From assembly GCF_004210375.1 (NCBI RefSeq), contig NC_134837.1:167875310-167939309 (forward strand): a DNA stretch of 64,000 nucleotides. Reading direction: 5' to 3'. Within the stretch, counting starts at the first letter, position 1, and the number at the start of each line of letters is the position of its first letter. The stretch comes from Tachypleus tridentatus. Its lineage: Eukaryota > Arthropoda > Merostomata > Xiphosura > Limulidae. A program made the translations under genes and the position numbers. Positions 56,776 through 64,000 of the stretch are shown in pieces. The notes beneath the pieces are model-generated. The model saw only the letters and a program-made list of their open reading frames with translations, was not told the DNA's origin and did not search any database.

Positions 56776-57395
56776 TGTAAGAATCTACAATGTACTATGT
56801 GTGTATGTAAATACTGGTAATTACCAGTATTGTTACCTTAACTAAAGTTTCTCGAAATTCTCTTCTCTAGCATATAAAAGGTTACCAGCATGAGATGAAG
56901 AGACAATATATACTGTTGGTTTTGTAAAGTTGTCATTATAAATCTTGGAAGCTATTAGTGTCATTAACACTTATTAATTGAGAAACTATAATAGATATTT
57001 GACCAGGAATATTTATAGATTTCGATTATTACAAACCATTTAACTTCAGTGGATTAACATCAGATGTTAGTCTTTTTACAAAGCATTATGTAACTTCAGA
57101 GGTGAAACACTCACGTGTGATCAGCGAAAAACTAGAAAGTTTCCTGTTGAGTGAATTGTATTTACATCGACCCAGAATTAATTTGCTCGTCGTGAACTGC
57201 ACCCTCATAAGACATCAAAGAAGTTCCAGATGAAATACAAAACTCAGTATTGTTGGTAACTTTGTAAAACATTTGTATGTAATTCATTATTTGTAATAAC
57301 CATTATTATAAATTGTATCATTGTTTGTATGTTAAAGTATATTTGTATTGAGAAAGAAAACTGTGTTTATCAATCTTGTTGGCAAATATAATAAA
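56776..57395 (+). repeat. 5' LTR
   Basis: Aligns with 62437-62996 through shared blocks: TGTACTATGTGTGTATGTAA, a TATAAAAGGT promoter box at 56873, GAAGAGACA, ATATTTGACCAGGAATATTT, CTCACGTGTGATCAGCGAAA and ATTTGTAATAACC. The end is set by the primer-binding site that follows. The exact first base is uncertain by ~15. Confidence 0.87.
56873..56880 (+). promoter_or_regulatory. TATA box of the 5' LTR
   Basis: TATAAAAG, kept at the same place in the 3' LTR (62521), about 100 bases into each LTR. Conservation between otherwise diverged LTRs supports it as the element's old promoter. Confidence 0.6.
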
Positions 57396-57396
57396 T

Positions 57397-57414
57397 TTGG
57401 GGCTCGTCTGCGAT
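57397..57414 (+). other. Primer-binding site, tRNA-Pro type
   Basis: TTGGGGCTCGTCTGCGAT matches 15 of 18 bases of the tRNA-Pro primer-binding site used by gammaretroviruses (recalled from general knowledge). It begins two bases after the LTR end, the expected place. Confidence 0.6.
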
Positions 57415-57519
57415 ATGAATCAGAGACAAAATTTAATAAAAATTAAAAGTTAAATCATAATTAAATTTATAATTATCAGTGCCAACAAGATTTGATCATG
57501 TGTTATTATCAAGGTCTTT

Positions 57520-58725
57520 TTGAATCACTCTCCCTTGAACAACTTGAAAGACATAACAAAAGTGAATTGTTCAAACCTGCCAAACATTTAGAACTAGAGG
57601 TTAAGAAATTAAAGAAAAAATGAACTAAAAATGCATTATTGAAATACTAGTCGATGATGATTGGTTGTCTGAGGAAGCGTTAGGGGAATACTCTAGTGCC
57701 ACCACAAAGCAATTGGGGTCGAGTAATAAATATAAGTTAGAGAACCAACTAAAACTCAAACAAATTAAGCTTGAACAAGTGCGTATAAAAGCTGAAAGCG
57801 TGAGTAAACGTCTCGAGGCTGAACAAGCATGTATTCAAGCAGAGAAAGAAACTGAGCTGATAAAATGGAAATTTGACTTAACTCCGAACAGCCGAGGTAA
57901 AATGACAATTCTGAACTTAATCGATATTTTAAATTACTTCTTTTCAATGAAAATTAAATTGAAAAAATAGTTCCTGCATTTTGAGAAGGTTACCTGAACT
58001 ATAAAATGGCCCACTAAAAACGATCATTATTATTACAAAGTGTTTTAGCTGGTAAAGCACCAATAGCTTATGCTACTCTCTTTAGAAGATTTACAGATTA
58101 TGATAAAGTTAAATCATCTATTCTTTTAGTATATGAGTTAGTACCAGATGCATATCGCCAAAGGTTTTGAGGTTGTAGTGAGCAAGATAATTAAAAGTAC
58201 ATGGAATTTGGTAAAGAAAAAGAGGTTTATTTGGAACACTACTGTGATTCTGTGCATATTTCCAATAGTTTTGAAAAACGAAGACAATTTAGTCTAATTG
58301 AGGAATTGAAACGTTGTGCAACGGACGACCACATAACTTTTTTGAATGAAAAGAATGTTGAAACATTACTGGAGGCAACTGCTCTTTCAGGTGATTACAC
58401 TTTAACACATAAAACGACTTTTAATAAAACAGAAATTCCTGCCATCTCGGTCAAAACCTGTACCTGTTCAATCCACTAAAATTGAGGATTATTCTAAACG
58501 ATCCAACTCCTCTAGTTTGAAAGCTGTTGACAGTTAGGATAAAACTTCATCAAACTCATCGTCTTCTGTCTGTCAATTCTGTAAAAACATCATTATATTT
58601 TGTCTAATTCTCTGTGTTCGAAAGAGAAAAGGAGGCAACAGCAAGTGCGGTTCGTGTCTGCAGATGGAGATAGTTTTACCAAATCACCCGATGTTGTTGC
58701 TTTGGTCACTGATTTATAGGTTGGT
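57520..58725 (+). pseudogene. gag remnant of the LTR element
   Basis: Recognisable pieces: ESLSLEQLERHNKSELFK at the N-terminus; a charged coiled-coil region (KQIKLEQVRIKAESVSKRLE, in 57665-57970); then LAGKAPIAYATLF, YDKVKSSILLVYELVPDAYR and YMEFGKEKEVYLEHYCDSV, the SCAN-like capsid region of this retroelement group; and a decayed C-x2-C zinc knuckle (VCQFCK, near 58570). Several stops and shifts; no single frame spans it. Confidence 0.8.
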
Positions 58726-58731
58726 GTAATT

Positions 58732-59120
58732 ATGGATAAATTTAGAGATTTTGTGTCTGTTGGTTCTGTGTATTTGACAATTGATACTGTTAATCCTATA
58801 CCCATATTTATTCTAGGTAACACTGGGGCGACTCAATTGTTATTGTTAGAAGGTATATTGCCGTTAGATTAGAGTTCTGTCACTGGCGAATCTGTTATTG
58901 TACAGGATATTGAGGGTAGCTATGTTAATATTCCTCTTCATAACATTTATTTAGCATCAAACCTAGTTTAGGGATCAGTTATGTTTGGAGTAAGACCTAC
59001 TCTGCCAATTAAGGGTGTATGATTATTCTTAGGAAACCATTTGGCTAGGAGAAAGATTACTGCTCATCATAAAATGGTTAGCGAGTCGATTATTGTTTCA
59101 TCTGAGGATGATATTGTGAT
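58732..59120 (+). pseudogene. pol: retropepsin-like protease remnant
   Basis: YLTIDTVNPIPIFILGNTGA then TQLLLLEGILPL and GVRPTLPIKGV. The active-site triplet of aspartic proteases is D-T/S-G; here the codon at about 58818 gives Asn (NTGA), so catalysis is lost. Two stops occur within the domain. Confidence 0.82.
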
Positions 59121-59439
59121 TGAAAAGAATCCTGATGTGTTTCCTTTGTATGCTCTGACTCAAGCTCAGACTAAGAAATTAATTCAAAAACAAATGATAG
59201 ACATGGATGTATTCAGAGGACGATTTTATAGATATTCATCAATATTTTTTAATCTGACAGAGATCTTGTGGATAGTCTTCTTACTGATGATTCCTTTGTG
59301 AGTGACAATGATGAACTTCAAAGATATGGTTCACCTAATGAAATTCCATTTGCTAGAAGTAAACTGAACACCGAGGAAGAAAATTATCTGCAGATTTCTT
59401 CATTATTTAAATATGCACTCCCAAAATATGAACTGGAGA

Positions 59440-60780
59440 ATGTTCCAAATGGTTATTTTAAAAAATGTTGTGCTTATGAGAAAATGGAGGCCATCAGATA
59501 TGCCAATTTTAGAAAACTGTAATGAAGTTTAACAAATCATTGTTCAAAAAGCATATCATTCTAAAATAATGACAGTTGCCAATAAACACCCCATGGGAAG
59601 TCACTTAGGAGTCAACAAGACATGTGACAAAATTATAAGATATTTCATTTGTTCAGATATTAAGCGAACTGTTTCTCAGTTTTGTAAAAGCTGACATACC
59701 TGTCAGTTAGTCGGAAAATATAACCAGAAAATTATTGTTACTTCTTTGAAACCTATCGCACCTTTCAGATATGTAATTACTAATTGTGTTGGGCCTTTAC
59801 CAAAAGTATTTGTTGACTATCTTGTGTTCATCCACTCAACTTCCTGACGCTATCTCTTTAAGAAACATTCTGGTCTAAAAATATTCTAAGGCTTTGATTA
59901 ATTTATTTAATTTTGTTGTCTTGCCCAAAGGCTTTCAGTCTGATCAGGGATTTAATTTGATGTTGGGGTTGTTTCATTAAGTTATTTATCAGTTCAAAGG
60001 TGAACAGATCAAATCTAGAACGTATCATCCGGAATAGAACAAAATTTGAAGGATTTCATTCCACCTTGAGAAATATGATGCGGTTTTACTGTCTCATCCT
60101 TGTCATACCAAACATGCTCGCCCTTTCAGCCGTGGGGGCGTTATACGTGACGGTCAATCTGACTATTCGTTGGTAAAAGAGTAGCTCAAGAATTGGCATT
60201 GAGTGGTGATAACTAGCTGCCTTCCCTCTAGTCTTACACTGCAAAATTTGGGACGGAGGCGCAGATAGCCCACGTTTAACTTCGCGTGAGATTTCGAAAC
60301 AAATCAAACTTATTGTCTCGATAATGAGAAGAACTGGTATGCAGTAGTTAATTTATTACTAGTTGCTATTTGTTTTTCGCTTCAAGAGTCGTTAGGGTTC
60401 AGCCTATTTGAGATGGCGTTTGGTCATACAATAGTGGTCCTTTGAAGTTACTAAAGAAATAATAGCTGGAAAATGACTCAAACTTTCACTTACTGGATTA
60501 AGTTTCCAATAATCTAATCAGATTGTTAGGTGCTTGTGAATTGGCGAGAAAAAATTTGAGTCATCCCTAGAATGAAATTCTCTTTTGACAGCGCGTAAGT
60601 TACGTCTTGGTGATATGGTCTTAGTATTGTTGCCCACTATGGTACATCCACTGAAAGCTTTGTGTCATTGTTTCTACGTAGTTGCTCGGAAAGTCATCTA
60701 AACAGAATATGTTATAAAGTCATCTGATCATCGAAAAGCTATCCAGCTATGTGATATCAACATACTGAAACCCTATCTTA
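59440..60780 (+). pseudogene. pol: integrase remnant, interrupted by a SINE
   Basis: Zinc-binding HHCC region: HPMGSHLGVNKT, then FCKS-stop-HTCQ (the first Cys of the C-x2-C pair is a TGA at 59692). Core: ITNCVGPLPK, with the first catalytic Asp changed to Asn; FQSDQGFN, second Asp kept; the Glu block near 60045 is in another frame. After the SINE at 60100-60309 the core resumes with QESLGFSLFEMAFGH, and the C-terminal domain ends CDINILKPYL. All of this lies upstream of the reverse transcriptase. Confidence 0.85.
60100..60309 (+). repeat. SINE-A inside the integrase, 5'-truncated
   Basis: Begins GTCATACCAAACATGCTCGC, directly after the tRNA-like head would end, and runs to GATTTCGAAACAAATCAAAC. 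It splits the integrase core between the Glu block and ESLGF. Confidence 0.9.
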
Positions 60781-60989
60781 TCCGAAATGCATTTAAAATA
60801 TTTTAATCGTTGAGTGTTCTATTGATACTGGTGACAGTTACTTTGACTTAAACATTTGTAAATAAGAAAAATATCAGAGAAGAATGCAATATCATACTGA
60901 GAAATTCCGACATCCTGGCCAATCTTGATTCAAAACTCGATCATTTGCTTTCTGACGAGACAAATTAACTTGCTAGTTTACTAAATTAA

Positions 60990-62135
60990 ATACAAATGTA
61001 TATTTCTGGACGTTCCTTATGAAACCAACTTTACTGTTCAAGATGTAGATATAATTGATGCTTTACCAGTTAAACAATAATCCTATCATGTGAATCCAAT
61101 CAAGGCTAATAAAATACGGAAAAAATATCTTTTATGCTGGTAAATAGCATTATAGAGCTCTGTAAAAGTGATTGGTCTCCAATTTGTGTATTGGTTCCTA
61201 AATCTGATGGTTCGCAAAGGAAAGGCTTTAACAAAGACAGGTTCCTGTTCCATTACAATAATGGAGAATTGTAATGATAAAATTCGAAAAAACCAAAAAA
61301 AACAACAAAGTGTAACCTACTAAATGATATTGAACTGTTCCTCTAACTGACAATGCAAGAGAAATATCTGCTTTTGTTATTTCTGGTGTATTATATCAGT
61401 ACAATGTAATGTTGTTTAAGATGAAAAATTCACAGGAAACTTTTCAGCGAATGATAAATCAATGTCTTAAGGCTCTGTGAGTTACTGGAATTTATTTTGA
61501 TTATATCGTAATTTACAGTGAAACATTTATGTGTACTACGCGGTGTTTTTGAGAGGCTCAAGAAAGCCAACCTCACTGTAATTTTGGCGAAAAGTGACTT
61601 TTGTAATGCCAAAGTTGTTTACTTAGGTCATGTAGTAGGCTACTGCCAAGTTTCTCCAATTCAACCCAAAGATGACTGTATTGTGAATTATCCAACTCCC
61701 ACATAAAAGAAAAGTTTGATAAGATTTTTGGGAATGGTTGATTATTGCAGGAAACTTTATAAAAAAAATTGCTTACATTAGCCCCCCAGTGGCACAGTAG
61801 TATGTCTGCGAACTTATAACGCTAAATTACAAACAACAACAACTGTACTATTAGCAAATCCATTGAGGAAAATGAAAAATTTAAGTGGTCTGACTCATGC
61901 AAGTCATCTTTTGAAAAGGTTAAACCTTAGTGGTGGACTTACCTTGTATTGATGGCACTTGACTTTTATAAGCCTTTTGGATTAGCTGTTGATGCCAGCG
62001 ATTGTGGTGTTGGTGTTATTTTATTACAATCAAACAACAAAGGTACTGTTTGTTTATTTTTCAAAAAAGTTTAATTGTCACCTAAATAATTATTCTACTG
62101 TGGAAAAATAAATATTTACTTTACTATTAGATTTG
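60990..62135 (+). pseudogene. pol: reverse transcriptase and RNase H remnant
   Basis: In order: FLDVPYETNFTVQDVDIIDA-like start (61005), SPICVLVPKSDGSQRKGF (61170-61225), QETFQRMINQCLKAL and GIYFDYIVIYSETF (61440-61535), VLRGVFERLKKANLTVILAK and VVYLGHVVG (61530-61640), a connection (SLIRFLGMVDYCRKL), then RNase H FGLAVDASDCGVGVILLQ and NYSTVEK (61975-62110). The Y-x-D-D catalytic box reads YFDY. A large internal deletion before QETFQ removes the central palm. Many stops. Confidence 0.87.
61781..61828 (+). repeat. SINE-B head fragment
   Basis: CCCCAGTGGCACAGTAGTAT then GTCTGCGAACTTATAACGCT AAA is the best-preserved SINE-B head in the window. It lies between the reverse transcriptase and RNase H remnants, and the rest of the SINE is absent. 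Confidence 0.7.
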
Positions 62136-62318
62136 GAACATTTCAATATGAATGTATCTACAGCATGTAACATATTTTATATTATATTTCAATATTTATG
62201 TTTGTTTCAGTTATTATATATTTAGAAATGTATGCAACTTGTACAGTTAAATGTTTATTAAGAAATTCCCGCCTCTTCCCTAATTTTGTAGAAGGTCCCC
62301 AAATGTGTGTGTGTATGG

Positions 62319-62427
62319 TTTCTTATAGCAAAGTCACGTCGGGCTATCTACTGACTCTATCGAGGGGAATCAAACCTCTGATTTTAGAGTTGTACATCCG
62401 TAGACTTACCGTTGTACCAGAGGGGAC
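62319..62427 (-). repeat. SINE-B next to the 3' LTR
   Basis: TTATAGCAAAGTCACGTCGG, CTATCTACTGACTCTATCGA, GGGAATCAAACCTCTGATTT and CCGTTGTACCAGAGGGGAC. It ends about ten bases before the 3' LTR, where a polypurine tract should be. Confidence 0.65.
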
Positions 62428-62436
62428 TTTTCAAGT

Positions 62437-62996
62437 ATATATCAACAATGTATTATGTGTGTATATATATACAAGTATTGTTGCCTTGGCTAAAACTTTT
62501 AGAAACTCTCCTCTAAAGCTTATAAAAGGTAACAAAGGCAACGTGAAGAGACAGTATATGTAGTTAGTTTCCCACAGTTGACATACTATATACATTGGAA
62601 GCTTATTAATCAGAAAACTACAGATATTTGACCAGGAACATTTATAAATTTTAAACATTATAAACTGTTTATGTTTAACTTCAACATATTAACATTGGAC
62701 GTTCGTCTTTTTACGAAGGCATTATATAACGTCAGTGGTCAAAAACTCACGTGTAATCAGCGAAAAGCTAGTTACCTTCCCGTTAAGTTAATTGTATCTA
62801 CATCAACCCAAAATTAATTCGTTCATCGTGAATTGAATCTTATATAAGATATCAAGGAAGTTCAGGTTCGAATAGAAGACTCAATATTGTTTATAAGTGT
62901 CTAGAACTTTTGTAAAAAATCATTATTTGTAATAACCTTTACAATAAGTTGTAATGTTATTTGTGTATTAATTTATATTGGTACCGTGAAAGTGTT
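62437..62996 (+). repeat. 3' LTR, cut short by a SINE
   Basis: Matches the 5' LTR from TGTATTATGTGTGTATATAT through TATAAAAGGTAAC, ATATTTGACCAGGAACATTT and CTCACGTGTAATCAGCGAAA to ATTTATATTGGTACCGTGAA. The final ~40 bases (TCTTGTTGGCAAATATAATA in the 5' copy) are missing; a SINE-A follows immediately. Confidence 0.85.
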
Positions 62997-63253
62997 TAGA
63001 ATTTCGCACAAAACTACTTGAGGGCTATCTGTTCTAGCCGTCCCTAATTTTGCAGTGTAAAACCAGACGGAAGGCAGCATGTCATCACCACCCATCGCCA
63101 ACTCTTGGGCTACTCTTTTACCAACGAATAGTAGGATTGACCGTCACATTATAACGCCCCCCACGGCTGAAAGGGCAAGCATGTTTGGTGCGACTGGGAT
63201 TCGAACTCGCGACCCTCCGATTAATAGTGGAGCGCCTTAAACGCCTGCCGGGT
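62997..63253 (-). repeat. SINE-A at the 3' LTR edge
   Basis: Minus strand GGTTCGAGTTCGAATCCC-type B box region (GGGATTCGAACTCGCGACCC on plus), GCCGTGGGGGGCG and GTGCGAAATTC. The first bases of the head are lost (AACCCGGCAGGCG). The missing LTR end does not reappear beyond it. Confidence 0.9.
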
Positions 63254-64000
63254 TAGTATCTTATCAGAGAATAGAATGCTTGCATCCTGGTTATTCCAGT
63301 TGGAACGTATAATTAATCTCAACCATGTCCGGACTAATAATATTATAATAAGTAAATAAGTTTATTATTGCTTTGATTGTACGTCGTATCTCGAAAAATT
63401 TATCAATTACTTAAAATATGCCAATTTATAAGGAGTATTTGCATATGTTAAAAAAAGGTCTATATAAACTAAATCGTACATAAACTGATTTGAGCAATGA
63501 ATAACTTTTATTTTCTAATACATTTGTATAGAATATTAAGAACAAATAGTTTTTACTGTGGTGATGTTAATAAAATGTGCGCATGTCATGAATCATGAGA
63601 ATAATTATGCACTTCTTAGGCTACAACACAGCATGACAAATGAACTTCAAAAGCAAGAAATATTTGTTACTCTTAATTTTAGTTTTATTTACTCTTGAAA
63701 ACATAACACTTTCAGGGAACCTGTCAAAGCACATCCTGTGTGTAGAATCTTGAAGTTTATAAATCGACTGCCTGACTTGTGCAAACTTTGTTTCAATATC
63801 ACAATTTTTTAGACGTAAATTTGATAAACCGATGGCCATTCAGGTTATATGAATGTAGTTATTTTTGTATTTGAGGCTCTTTGTTCACACAAAAGGTTTA
63901 AAGTCTTGTTTAAGCAATAAAAAAGTTGCAACAAAGGAAAGTCGAAACTCGTTGTCACCTGCCTTTGTTAATTGGAACAACACAATTATTTCGTTTAATT
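63254..64000. other. Distal flank, one unassigned open frame
   Basis: A 72-codon minus frame (63839-63621) starts MAIGLSNLRLKNCDIETKFA and runs VRQSIYKLQDSTHRMCFDRF. It is less low-complexity than its surroundings and has GTAAAT after TTTTCAAGA, which could be a donor. A stop sits just upstream of its ATG. I recognise no family; it could be a start exon of a neighbouring gene or chance. Confidence 0.2.

Larger units (their letters stand above)
56776..62996 (+). mobile_element. LTR retrotransposon, Ty3/gypsy type, Gmr1-like domain order
   Basis: Two related LTRs (56776-57395; 62437-62996) enclose gag, protease, integrase, reverse transcriptase and RNase H on the plus strand, in that order. 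The integrase lies before the reverse transcriptase, the reverse of ordinary Ty3/gypsy elements; among Ty3/gypsy relatives this is the arrangement of the Gmr1 lineage. All frames carry many stops and shifts, and the two LTRs differ visibly, so the insertion is old. One SINE-A and two SINE-B pieces sit inside, and another SINE-A cuts the 3' LTR. Start and end are approximate. Confidence 0.9.

Noticed and set aside
62198..62563. 121-codon plus-strand frame
   Set aside because: It spans the end of the retrotransposon, a SINE-B in antisense and part of the 3' LTR; a chance frame.
1..64000. CRISPR arrays, operons, bacterial promoters or rRNA genes
   Set aside because: None seen; the window is intron-rich animal nuclear DNA.

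Overview
The window is AT-rich animal nuclear DNA: long introns, GT-AG splice sites and many decayed mobile elements. The most likely source is a chelicerate, probably a horseshoe crab. That is inferred from the very abundant ~270-bp tRNA-derived SINE (about 19 full or partial copies), which I associate with xiphosuran genomes, and from an arthropod-type SGLT gene. The species cannot be fixed from the sequence alone.

One real host gene is visible, on the minus strand. It is a sodium/glucose cotransporter of the SLC5 (SGLT) family, running from a start codon at 53447 to a stop at 1645. I can place 15 coding exons with matching phases, plus one predicted 28-bp microexon. The 13 exons from 53447 to 10754 join without a frame break into 542 codons. 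With the microexon and the last two exons the protein is 666 residues (674 with an alternative last acceptor), close to the 664 of human SGLT1. The sugar- and Na+-site residues of SGLT1 are kept at a constant offset of 15 residues.

Layout. 1-1644: 3' flank and probable 3' UTR, with a GC-rich patch at 560-725. 1645-10975: C-terminal exons. 14065-27115: exons for the transport core, with introns holding a mariner element (17782-18945), a near-perfect foldback (16413-16809), a 57-bp array of copied splice donors beside exon 10 (about 19865-20150) and a 45-bp minisatellite (20953-21320). 27116-32345: intron with Tc1-like copy 1 and several SINEs. 32346-42574: exons 7 back to 2, with a 50-bp minisatellite at 42091-42420. 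42575-53357: the 10.8-kb first intron, with Tc1-like copy 2, a broken mariner, foldback and TIR elements and SINEs. 53358-53447: first coding exon. 56776-62996: a decayed Ty3/gypsy-type LTR retrotransposon whose pol runs protease-integrase-reverse transcriptase-RNase H, the unusual order known from the Gmr1 lineage.

All transposase and pol frames are broken, so the cotransporter is the only gene expected to make a protein. The repeats matter mainly for intron length, splicing (the copied donors) and genome history (nested insertions and two SINE families sharing one 3' tail).
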